Shown piece by piece: positions 22,256-32,681 of a stretch of DNA of 35,736 nucleotides. Below the pieces are notes generated by a model that saw nothing but the letters and a program-made list of their open reading frames with translations, was not told where the DNA came from and did not search any database. The position numbers and the translations under genes were made by a program. The DNA is from Oehlia diaphana. Taxonomy: Eukaryota > Glomeromycota > Glomeromycetes > Glomerales > Glomeraceae. The stretch's first letter is position 1, and each line of letters begins with the position of its first letter. The DNA is taken from positions 7,306-43,041 of the forward strand of contig QZLH01000516.1 of the NCBI GenBank assembly GCA_003833135.1. The letters run 5' to 3'.

Positions 22256-22274
22256 AAAAGCTTTTCCTCAAGAA

Positions 22275-22683
22275 TAGGGATGGCAACGGTCGGTCACGGT
22301 CAGTTATCGGTCGGTCATAACCGGTTAAGGGCCTTTGACCGACCGACCGTTTTGGCTGACCGTTTTTCTGACCGTTTAACCGACCGTTTAACCGACCGTT
22401 TAACCGATAACTTTTTTCTTTTTAACGAATTTTAATCAAGAAAAAAACGTTAAAAAGTGTAATTTAATCAAAAAAAAACGTTATTTAACTTTTTTTATTG
22501 ATTAAGTTCGTAAAAAAAGTGTTATTTGGCTAAATAATCGGTTAAACGGTCGGTTAAATGGTCGGTCAAACGGTCGGTCAAACCGGTCGGTTAAACGGTC
22601 GGTCAGAAGCCTTTGACCGACCAATATCGGTCACGGTCATAACCGGTCATGACCGGTTATGACCGTGACCGTTGCCATCCCTA
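22275..22683. mobile_element. hAT-type MITE, 409 bp, with 8-bp target duplication
   Basis: The ends are inverted: TAGGGATGGCAACGGTC at the left and its complement at the right, ending CCATCCCTA. Identical 8-bp direct repeats CTCAAGAA flank it (22267-22274 and 22684-22691), the hallmark of hAT integration. The interior is an array of CGGTCGGT / ACCGACCG words in both orientations around an AT-rich core, so most of the element can fold back on itself. It encodes no transposase; the apparent 67-aa frame across its left edge is a by-product. Confidence 0.9.
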
Positions 22684-22691
22684 CTCAAGAA

Positions 22692-24001
22692 ATATTTGTC
22701 CCATTTCTGTCATTTTATTTTCTCACGTTTACTTGCAAGACACACTTCATGATGTTCGGGCAGTTCAGTAGCCTCTATCTTCGTGTTATTTCCCTTTCGA
22801 CATTTAGGATAAATAATTTGATTATTCATTTTAAAGTGAGAACTGGTTTATTAATAATAATAATTTTATTGATTGTATTAATTTATAGATCAAATCGCTT
22901 AAAACATTAAATTAAGCTAATTATTAGCATATCACTTTAGTCAAAGAAAAACCAAATGTAGGACCTAATAATTATATTTGATTTATTCTTAGTAATTTGA
23001 CTTATCATACCTCCAATGATTGGCAGGTAGAGTACATGATACTGTATTAATAAAAACTTCTTAAATAAGCTTAAAAATAAAAGTCTATACGCGCTCCAGC
23101 ATAAGCTTTAATTATCTTAGGTAGCAATGTCGTGCCAATTAGATTTTGTATTTAATTTATATATGTCACGTGATGGAAATTGTCATATTCATAAAAAATG
23201 TAAACCAATCCACGAAAGCAATTTCTTTATTTCATTTTGTGGTAAACGAATTTCCGGTTTTTTTTCATTTATTTTGGGTCCGTTTTACAAGTATACATTA
23301 TGAGAACAATAGCCAGCTGGTATTACTTAATATAGCGTATAGCACCGGGCAGTTGGGATATTTTTCGACTTAACTATATGATTTAAAAAGATGATATCTT
23401 TTTAAGAATGACGTTATTAATATCATTTTGAGGATTTTTTTTAAAAAAAAGATGCATAATTATTTTATTTGCTCATATTCGATTTTGAACTGAATTTTTC
23501 AACTAAATTATAATAAAAATCAATATTTACGGCCGAATTTTTATCAGAGTTTGACCACTTTTCATATTCTCTTTAATAATTCTGTCAATCTGTAAAAAAA
23601 AAATTAAAAAAATTGTTAAATACTACTTATTTGATGAAGGGATCCAGAAACAAGGAATTTTTTCACAAGATTATTATATAGTGTTGCTAAATTTGTTTAT
23701 TGTCTTATCGTAATTAAAAAAAAAACTTATACATGTTATAATTTTTCTTACAAAAGACGTGAGTATATAATTTAATAATTTATAAAAAAAAAAATATAAG
23801 TAAAAAAAGTCATTTGGTAAATACTATATTAGATAGGAATCCTAACCATCTATCTAAGTATCTAAGACAACTTCTGCAAACTAGATCATCTTGTCATAAA
23901 ATACCCGTGACGAAAGGTTAGGTTAGAACTTCAAGAGAATATTTCTGTCTTTCCTAACTTTCATGTAAGTGTCAATGTATAATTCTAATTAATTAACCAA
24001 G
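22692..24001. other. Intergenic stretch downstream of B2
   Basis: I see no supported gene. Small frames at 22659-22910 and 23146-23373 show only AT-driven hydrophobic composition. No inverted repeat comparable to the neighbouring MITEs was found. Confidence 0.5.
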
Positions 24002-27000
24002 TCAGGTTTGAATTTCTTTTAATTGTTTATGTTTATCATTAATATTTCTAATTGCTTGGATAATTTCTACTTCGATTTTCTTTATTTTAACAATTTTTTC
24101 TTCGGCTACCATTCTTACAACTTCTCTTCTCCTTCTTATTTCTTCTTTGGTAATTATTCCAGTTATTTTGGCAAGTTCTTCGTCGTTCTTTACAATTTTT
24201 TCTTCCATTTCCCTTATTTCAACAATTTTTTCTTCACTTTTCTTTCTTACTTGGTCTATGGAATTCTGAACTACTTCATCAGTCATTTCGACAATTTTTT
24301 CTTTACTTTTCTTTTTTACTTTATTTTTGAAATTATTATCACTTTTCTTTTCAGTTTTTATGTAGATTTCTTCTATTTTCCTTTTATTTTTAGTTTTATT
24401 ATCATATTTTGCCAAATTATTAATTTCATTATCATCCTCGCTTTTCTCATCTTTTGTTATCTCTCTAGTTTTGTTATAAATTTTCATAACTAGTTCATAA
24501 ATCATTTTCTCTTCCCAGATAATAGCATTAGGTGATGGCTTTTTACCAGTTTCCAAATATTCACTTACTTCTCTAATCAAAGAATGAATTTTATTATAAA
24601 CTGATGTACTATCTCGATTAATATTAGTTGCTTCAATTGCTTTACTGCAAGCAATAGGAGGACTTGCATTCCATAAATCAAGGTTATCATTAATAAAGGT
24701 TAGGACTTCAATAAGTTCTGAAGTACTGTAGCGACCTTTTTCTTTAAAAATAAAGGAATTAATATAGAATTTTTTTTTCAATACAAAATTAAAATTAAAG
24801 CGCAAATAGAATAAACTAACTAAATAATTGTATAATATTAAAAGACAAATACCTTTTGCATTAATATTTCTATTCGACTTTTTACGAGGTACCTGAGAAT
24901 CATACTTATTTATATTCGTTCGATGTGATGTTTCAATTGTTAATTGATCATTACTAAAATATACAAATATACATATAACAAATTGTAAATAGTAAATACT
25001 AATAATTAATACAAAGAAAGTATCATATAAATTAACATACTTGTCCATTTCAATGTCACTGTCATTTGTAGCTGTAGATTCAATTTCACTCGATAATTCA
25101 TAACTAAAAATATAAATATATAGCAAATTGTAAATATTAAAAATTAATACAAAGAAAGTATTATATAAAGTTAACATACTTCATGTCCATTTCAATGTCA
25201 CTGTCCATTTCAATGTCATTATCCATTTCAATATCTCTGTCACTTGCAATTTCACTCGGTAATTTACCATTAAAATTTTCTTTGCTTAAAGTATATCCGA
25301 CTAAATCTAAAGGAAATTCTATTATTTCATAATCAATCTTCAAATTTTTATCAATTGTAGATAGAAAACAAATATACAAATCTATTTCTTCATCAAGTTG
25401 AGTATCACTGAAAGTAATTATATTTGATTTATTATATTTTATTTGAAAATTGATATACTCTATATTCCATTCGAATAGTTTAATATTAATAGGCTCAAAA
25501 TTTGTTGAGGAGTAATATGCATAAACGGAAATAGTATATCCATGAGATAATGGAAAAGGTGATTTCATGCAATAGTTTGATTTATCGAATTGTATTGTAA
25601 TAGACTTTTTAATGCAACCAACTTGAAGTTCTCGATTCTTTGGACTAAGAACTAACAATTTTGATGGATTTCCAACGATCATCCATAAAACATCACACTT
25701 TGTTATATCAATATTCGTTCCTTCCAATTTTTTTATTATTGCATAGAATCCATTAATGTCATATAATCCAAAAGTAACATAAGCAAATGCCGTATTATCT
25801 CCTGAAATTATTGATCCAAATACTTCATAATCCTCATCTTCCAATACTGATTGCGGATTTAAATTTATGCGTTTATAATGCACAACATTATTATTATCTA
25901 AATCTTTCAAATCAGTAATGCCTGTCATTATAATTCTAAGATCATTTTTTAATATATCATCTATTTTTCTTTGTTGTTCTACTTTTAAAATTTTATATAA
26001 TGGAATTATATTATCAAATTCAATAATTTCCAAATTATTATTCGCATTAATCCAATTATGTATATCATTTTTTTCAACAACTTCTCCTTCTTGTGTCAAC
26101 AAATATGAAAGATTTGAAATATAATCTGGAATTTTTAATTCTGAATTAACGTTAATCATGTCGATATCAGTTTCATAAGATGTTGTGGGTATCGTATCTG
26201 GATTTTTAAAAGTACTTTTTTCTGGTAAAATATTTTTAAGAGACCTTCCCAAGATAATTTTTTGAGGAAACAAATGACCATATTCATTGAAGATACTTTG
26301 TAGAGCTTCTAATGGCCTCATACTATTAAGTGCATTTTCTATTAATTGTTCAAATTCTTTTGTGGGTTTAATATGATTCTCATCTAAGAGGATTTCATAT
26401 CGCTCACATTTTAATAAAATATGAACATGATCCCCATAGTTTTTTATATTACTTTTAACAAACGGTAAAGTACTTAAACATTTAACTGAAAAAATATTAT
26501 TGGAGATTAAAATCACTTCCATATTTGTCGATGGCTTAAATTTCTTCGAATAAACTTTTTCCTTTAAATTGACTTTAGGGATTTCAATAAAATTTACGGC
26601 AATTTCCTTGCTAATTGTTATTTCGTAATCTTTAATTATTAATCCTTGAAAAAGTTGAAAATCTTCGGTCCAGCTTACTAGATTATCATAGACTTCATCT
26701 CCAATCCACTCTTCTAAAGTTAACCTTTCTTTAAAATTAGCAACTCCAGGTTGTTTTTCGTTAAATGATTCAAGGTTATCTATTGGTAGTGTACTGTATC
26801 TTAATTGATTAATTGGGATGAGATTATTGTAAGAAATTATAGTAGCTGTTTTCTTCTGATACAAGTCATCCATCCACTTGGTTAATTTTTTGTGAGTATT
26901 AAGCACTTCTCCGTCCATCGTTATTATTTTTGGTAAAAGATCCAAGTCGAATAAATTATTAAATTGAATTTTCGCAGAACATTTAGCTGAATTATATATA

Positions 27001-29984
27001 AAGAATAAATAATATTTTAAAATATTAATTTGTGCAGAAGTGGCCAAATTAAAATCTTTGATAAATAATTGTCCGCCAGCCAAAAATTTTCTTGCAAGAA
27101 AATGGCCATATGTTGATTCGTCATAATACCCAAAAGAATCAACCAAATCCCCATTATAAATAATTTTGGCAATTGGAAAATTGATGCACATATCCAATGG
27201 CTTGCCTTCGTTATGATCATTAGAATTAATATACTTGTATATTAAAGGTTGCCCTGTATATAAATTCATTTTCAATACTCCATCTTCAACGATAATAGCT
27301 CGTATACTTGGCCGTATATTTTCTCCAGTTAAAATTATTCCATGATTCAGTTTAAATTGTTTAATGATTTGTTCACTAGTAATATTCTTCAAAGTACGCG
27401 ATGACGATTGACCGGATATCCCTTCATAATCCAATTTCATGAAATTATCATTTTCCGCAGTATTTTTCTTTGAAGTAAATGACGGCTGATTGAACATTTC
27501 ATTATAATTTAAGATCACATTACTGAAGCTATAAGTTATTTGAGTATGTTGTTCATTACCTCTTTCTGCCGCTTTTTTATATAATTCCAATGCTTTAATT
27601 TCATTTTTTTTGGTTCCTATTCCAAATTGATAACAATATCCAAGATTACTTATTGAACTGACGTGACCTTTTTCAGCTGCTAATTTGCATAATTCAAAGG
27701 CCATAATCTCACTCTTTCTAGTCCCTATTCCATATTGATAACAATGTGCAAGCATAAATATCGAATTAGTATGATCTTTTTCGTTTCCTTTTTTATACAA
27801 TTCAAATGCCTTATTCTCATTTTTCTCGGTTCCGATACCATAATAATGACATTCACCAAGTTGATATATTGAAGCAATATGACCCTTTTCAGCTGCTTTT
27901 TTAAATAATTCAAATGCTTTAATTTCATCTTTTTCAGTCTTAATTTCATGTTGATAGTTTTTCCCAATATTATCCATTTCTCTTTCAACTTCTTTATATA
28001 ATTCAAGTGCTTTGGTTTCATTTTTTTCAGTTCCTATTCCATGTTGATAACAATACCCAAGATCATATATTGAATATGTATGGCCTTCTTCAGCTAATTC
28101 TTTATATAATTCAAACGCTTTAATCTCATCTTTCATGACCCCAATTCCACGTTGATAACATTCTCCAAGATTATTCTTTGAAGTAATATCACCTTTTTCA
28201 GCTGTTTTTTTATATAATTCAAAAGCTTTAATTTCATCTTTTTCAGTTCCAATTCCATGTTGGTAACAATATCCAAGATCATTTATTGCATTGACATCCC
28301 CTTTTCCAGCTGCTTCTTTATACATTTCAACTGCTTTAATTACGTTTTTTTTAGTTCCTATTCCATAAAAATAGTATTCTCCAAGTTGATATATTGACTT
28401 AATATGGCCATTTTCAGCTGCTTCTTTATATAATTCAAATGCCATAATTTCATCTTTGTCGGTTCCTATTCCTTGTCGGAAAAACTCTCCTAGGAGAATA
28501 ATATTTTCCTGTTTATCAATATTATCTGATAAATATTTTAATATTTCATTTTCATTGTTGTTATTTGATGTAATATATTGATTAATTAACAGGTTAAAAT
28601 TATCTTTATTAATACCCCCTTCTTGAAGAAATTTTTCGTACATCCTATCAATAAGTAATTCATAATTATCTAAATCAAATGAGTTTTCATTCATTTCCAT
28701 CGGTGAAATCTCTAGCGATTTTAGGTCTGAAAGTACTTCACGAATATTTGGTCTATCGTTTGGATTACTCTGCAAACAACCTATATTATTTTTAAATTAA
28801 AGAACATTAATATTATAATAAACTAAAAAAAAATAAATATTAATAACTTTTAAAAAATAAATAATATGTTACCTGTATAAATATCAACATATTTATTGGC
28901 AATCCTAGGTACTGGGCTTTCTCTTTTTCTATTTTGAAGTTCCAAAATCAATTTTTGTGAACGGGATTCAAACGGTAATCGTCCAGATGATATTTCCCAT
29001 AGAAGCATACCAACACTATATACGTCCGATTTCTTATTTGCTTTATAACATCGCTCATTATCTGTTTGTTCCATTGGTTCCTTTTGTTCTTCAAAAAGTA
29101 GTGGGTCAGTATAAGGCGATATTTCAATAACTCCCTTAACAGGACTTGACACTTCATCTAATCTACGTGAAAGACTAAAATCGGCTAATTTGACCTTATT
29201 CTGATGAACTAATATATTCTTTGAATCCTAATTTTATAAAAGTAAAAATGAACGTCAATAATAATATTTAGCAGTTGAATAAAAGTTTAAAACAAAACAC
29301 TTACCAAACCACAATGAATGATATTCTTTTGATGTAAATATGAAACTGCATCAGAAATTTGTATAGCAAATTGTAACTTAATATTCAAATTTAATTTATC
29401 AAAATTTTCTTTTAAATAATTTCTCAATGTACCACCGTCCGCATATTCGAGAATAAGCGAATAATCCGAGCCATTATATTCATTATCTGAAAATACGATA
29501 ACATACTTATTAATAATATTCGTGCAACCAACGTTTATCGAAGTTGATAAAAGGAATTATTTGTAAAAAAAAAAGTATGTACATCATAATTACCAAGATG
29601 TAAAATTATTACTTACTTTTTCCAGTAATACCAACAAATTTAATAATATTTGCATGTAAATGAATTTCGTATAACAATTGTATCTAAAAAAAATTGTGTT
29701 ACCTTTATTTTTGTTTTTTTTGACAAATAACAAATAGTATTTTTTTTCTTCTTATTTACCTCGTTAACAATCTCCTTAATAAATGTACCTTTATAAGATT
29801 TTAAGGTAACAACGGTATTGAAACTTCCCCAATTTGTTTTATACAAAACATAAAACGTTCCCTCACTTATAAATTCTTGATTTTGAAATTCACTACGTTC
29901 ATAATAAATTAGATAACGATCCTTAATTCCATTCTCAATCCATTGAATTGATTTATCCGTATCAGTATTAGAACTACTTGCCAT
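24002..29984 (-). CDS. Gene B2: pseudokinase-Sel1-MACPF-like protein with helical tail
   Basis: Eight predicted exons: 29984-29760, 29683-29617, 29486-29305, 29227-28873, 28780-25180, 25103-25041, 24953-24853, 24741-24002 (about 1777 aa, frame open throughout). The kinase domain (residues about 12-300) keeps beta-3 Lys (VVTLKSY) and the alpha-C Glu region, but the glycine loop is degenerate, HRD is HCG and DFG is DFS. C-lobe motifs SDVYSVGMLLWEISSG and NPNDRPNI are intact. Nine Sel1 repeats span about 371-691. Two MACPF-like modules follow (YGHFLARKFLAGG at about 832; YGHLFPQKIILGR at about 1107). From about 1477, three extra exons add DIEMD repeats, a compact segment (CSKAIEATNI, VYNKIHSLI, AIIWEEKMI) and a long charged coiled coil with EKIV repeats. 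The tail is absent from B1. The gene diverges from A2. Tail exons are supported by consensus splice sites only. Confidence 0.8.
24954..25200 (-). repeat. Tandemly duplicated exon-intron unit in B2
   Basis: The end of exon 5 plus its intron and the end of exon 6 plus its intron are near copies. Both read GTGACATTGAAATGGACA just before the donor GTATGTTAA, then a T-rich intron with ACTTTCTTTGTATTAATT and an ATATTTTTAG-like acceptor, all in phase 2. Exon 6 is 63 bases, a multiple of three, so its gain kept the frame. Confidence 0.75.
25186..25235 (-). repeat. 18-bp coding minisatellite (DIEMD)n
   Basis: Three tandem units at the end of exon 5 encode DIEMDN, DIEMDS and DIEMDM; a fourth copy lies in exon 6. 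B1 has a single related DVEM at the same place. Confidence 0.7.
27535..28497 (-). repeat. Nine Sel1 repeats inside B2
   Basis: Nine units of about 36 residues carry the GIGTxKxEIKAFELYKxA core. Unit 5 is shortened (EVEREMDNIGKNY) and unit 6 has HEIKT in place of GIGT. The first and last units most resemble the ends of the four-unit B1 array, consistent with internal expansion or contraction. Confidence 0.85.
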
Positions 29985-30278
29985 TTTTCAAAAAAGAATT
30001 TTATGGAATTTGATCCAAAAGATTTTTGGAAACGTTGTAAAAAAATTACATCATGTGATTTTCTCCATGATATCCATTTAACGCTTTTTCGGTTGGTGAA
30101 TCCTGTGTATCGTTGCAAAACATGGTCATATTGTTGTTGCGACTCCGTAATTGGTAACACATCCGCAGATCTGCAGAATGCATATGACGATTTTAGCGTG
30201 ATAGCGTATTATCATAGGGTTGTACAAAACTTTATAGAGTTTAGTATCGAAGTATCGAAGCAATAGTCGATTAAATGT

Positions 30279-30351
<73 letters not shown>

Positions 30352-30390
30352 TAAAAAAAACAAAAAAAAAAAGTATTACTTTTTCTAAAA
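29985..30390. promoter_or_regulatory. Divergent promoter region of B2 and A2
   Basis: The 406 bases between the two ATGs contain a 41-base T run (30282-30322), then ATA-like bases, a 27-base A run (30325-30351) and further A runs to 30372, ending about 18 bases before the A2 ATG. The T/A block could exclude nucleosomes or form a dT-dA hairpin. The 87-residue plus frame at 30003-30266 has no recognised domain and is not called. Confidence 0.5.
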
Positions 30391-32427
30391 ATGCCTTCCG
30401 ATTCTGACACAGTAGCTATTAACGTAAAAGTTATTAAAACTCTAGGCCACCTTCCATCACAAAGGCTCAAACATTGCTTTTTAAATTTAAAATATAAATT
30501 ATCAGATATTCGCAAAGAACTTAAAAAATTTAAAATAATTGATGATACGTTATTTTTTGCAAGAAAAGTATCAAGTGAAAGTGAATATAGTGAAGTAATA
30601 CGTGAACATGAAGAAATATCTCTATTAGAACAAATCATAGATAAAGTAGTTAATGATAATTCAACTGATATTTTTTTATATTTAATGAAAAATTCAAATC
30701 CCGATTTGAATATTTTGAATGATAAATGTAAATTAGATTATGGATGTACTATGAGTTTTGATGGAATTAAGAGAGCTAATAAAAAAGCATTTACGATGGA
30801 GAATTGTGTTTTAGAGCATATTGGTAGTAATGGATATAAAAAAGATAAACTTGTATTTACATCGAAGGAAGATTGGATGAAAAAAACAAATTTATTTGTT
30901 AATACTGAAGATTTTAATGTAAATAGTTTTGTAAAATACGGTTTATCGGTTGGAATTACATATTTTCAAAATGAAACTTTTAATGAAGTAGTCAATTCAG
31001 TATATGAATATACGGAACTTGAAAAAGCAAGATTAAAATTTAATTTAAAACCAACTGAAGAGTTCATTAAAGCAGTAAATGATGCCATTATATCTGAAAA
31101 CCCCAGTGAAGAATTTATGGAAATTATTAAGGAGTATGGTCAATTTATTCCAACTAAAGTTATTTTGGGAGGAAGAGTTTATCTTAAAGACATCAAAGAA
31201 TCGTCGGAAAATTCCACGAGCAAAGAAATTTCCGGGAATATAAATAAAATAGGAGTTAATTATAGTAATACGAAAAGAAATTCAAAGTTTTATAGGTTTA
31301 ATCACGTAAAATTACTTGGAGGAAAACATCCCGATGGAAAAGATTTTGATGAGAATGCCGAAAAAGATTGGATCGAATCTTTGAATGATTATCAAAATTG
31401 GGAGTGTATTGAATACAGGAATCCTATTAGTATATTTCAACTTCTACCTGATGATTTACGTAAAGAATCCTATAGAAAAATTGGGAAAAAAATACTTTAT
31501 ACAGGTACTGAAGATTGTGATTATTTTTTACGTGAACCTGGAAGATACCGAAATTTTGTATTAAAATTAAATAAATTGCCATCTCATATATCAAGAATTA
31601 TTAAAAAAAATAAAGATGATGTTGATTATGATATCTTTGCAACTGCCATTGATACTGAAGGTTCAAAAAAAGTATTTTTTAACTGTAAAATTTTTAAAAA
31701 TCCAAAAGGAAAACCAAGTGTTATTATCCATGGCTTTCAAAAGGAATTTCATTCTTGTAAATATAAATTGAACGTTGGTTTGACGATTATTGGTTATGAT
31801 ATTGATTTTAGTTTTATTCTTTCTGATACTAGTGTAGAATTGATTAATCAGGAATACGATTCATCAAATCAACGTGAATTTGGTAGTATAAATTTATCAT
31901 TTGAACATGATTTAATGGCAGAAAACATTCCTTTTTTTGGAATTCCTATATTAAGTAATTTTAATTCTTCAAATAACTCTCTTGTTATTGGACATAATTT
32001 TTGCAATACTCTATTAGATGTGGAAAGTAAATTTAGATTAGATACTTTTTCTTATTGTTTAAAAACAAATTGTTTTGTTATATTACCTAAATTTACTTTT
32101 TGCACGCTTATTATCCTGAATAATCCTACTTCTCTCACCTATGAATTACTTCCCTTTGAATTTCGATTTCCCTATATTTCAAATAAACCATTTATTAAAC
32201 TCGCTCGGCAATCTATTAATAATTTAGATTCGAAATGCGTTAGTTTAGTTTTAACAAGAGATAATAATTACACTCCTATTTATTTAAATCAAAGTAGAGA
32301 CCATATTAACATAGAATATGTTGAATGTAGATGCAATAAAACCTGTTCTATTTGTAAGGAAAAAACCTTAAAAATATCAGCATCAAATATAGATCATGCT
32401 TCATGTTTGATTTTTTCATTAAGGTAA
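30391..32427 (+). CDS. Gene A2: ubiquitin-like fold + MACPF-like protein
   Basis: This 678-residue open frame is a full-length paralogue of A1 with the same order of parts. A probable beta-grasp N-terminus (LKYKLSDIRKELKKF, then IFLYLMKN) comes first. Next is the block DYGCTMSFDGIKRANKKAF, then YGQFIPTKVILGG at about 241, a Trp/Tyr block (KDWIES, then IEYRNPISIF) and a beta-rich C-terminal half ending in the cysteine cluster CRCNKTCSICKEK. By eye well over half of positions match A1, with the N-terminal 80 residues the most divergent. As in A1, the stop TAA lies within a donor-like AG|GTAAAT. An acceptor-like TTATTATTAG ends 70 bases further on, exactly where a MITE has inserted. A role in membrane attack or its regulation is inferred from the fold only. 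Confidence 0.85.
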   Translation: MPSDSDTVAINVKVIKTLGHLPSQRLKHCFLNLKYKLSDIRKELKKFKIIDDTLFFARKVSSESEYSEVIREHEEISLLEQIIDKVVNDNSTDIFLYLMKNSNPDLNILNDKCKLDYGCTMSFDGIKRANKKAFTMENCVLEHIGSNGYKKDKLVFTSKEDWMKKTNLFVNTEDFNVNSFVKYGLSVGITYFQNETFNEVVNSVYEYTELEKARLKFNLKPTEEFIKAVNDAIISENPSEEFMEIIKEYGQFIPTKVILGGRVYLKDIKESSENSTSKEISGNINKIGVNYSNTKRNSKFYRFNHVKLLGGKHPDGKDFDENAEKDWIESLNDYQNWECIEYRNPISIFQLLPDDLRKESYRKIGKKILYTGTEDCDYFLREPGRYRNFVLKLNKLPSHISRIIKKNKDDVDYDIFATAIDTEGSKKVFFNCKIFKNPKGKPSVIIHGFQKEFHSCKYKLNVGLTIIGYDIDFSFILSDTSVELINQEYDSSNQREFGSINLSFEHDLMAENIPFFGIPILSNFNSSNNSLVIGHNFCNTLLDVESKFRLDTFSYCLKTNCFVILPKFTFCTLIILNNPTSLTYELLPFEFRFPYISNKPFIKLARQSINNLDSKCVSLVLTRDNNYTPIYLNQSRDHINIEYVECRCNKTCSICKEKTLKISASNIDHASCLIFSLR

Positions 32428-32497
32428 ATTTAATTTAATCATTATTTTATCTGTTGCTTTCAAAATTATGCTAAATCAAACAAATTTTTATTATTAG

Positions 32498-32673
32498 TAG
32501 TGATGCCGATGCCAATTTAACTGAAACTGAATGATAAAATAGTTTTAACAATTAGAGTTTTAGTTTTAGCTGGTTGTTTCGACTAGTAAAATTTATAGTT
32601 AAATAGCATCTATTGTACTGTATGTAATTATTTTTTGCTTAACCATTAATCACCAGTTAAGTCGGCATCACTA
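32498..32673. mobile_element. hAT-type MITE, 176 bp, with 8-bp target duplication
   Basis: Inverted ends TAGTGATGCCGA and TCGGCATCACTA are flanked by identical 8-bp direct repeats ATTATTAG (32490-32497 and 32674-32681). Inside, AACTGAAACTGA-like and TTTTAGTTTTAG words continue partial symmetry. The end TAGTGATGCC resembles TAGGGATGGC of the 22.3-kb element, consistent with related hAT families. It has no coding capacity and lies 70 bases after the A2 stop. Confidence 0.9.
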
Positions 32674-32681
32674 ATTATTAG

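Noticed and set aside
22232..22435. 67-aa frame with SDRLTDRLTD repeats
   Set aside because: The repeats are the CGGTCGGT array of the hAT MITE read as protein.
24023..24493. 156-aa plus-strand frame rich in Phe and Tyr
   Set aside because: It is the antisense shadow of the Lys/Glu-rich coiled coil of B2.
27017..28021. Minus-strand frames of 67 and 98 aa
   Set aside because: They are alternate-frame shadows of B2 exon 5; the Sel1 DNA periodicity makes the second look repetitive.
30003..30266. 87-aa plus-strand frame between B2 and A2
   Set aside because: It occupies the divergent promoter, has no recognised motif and has no counterpart in the A1-B1 promoter.
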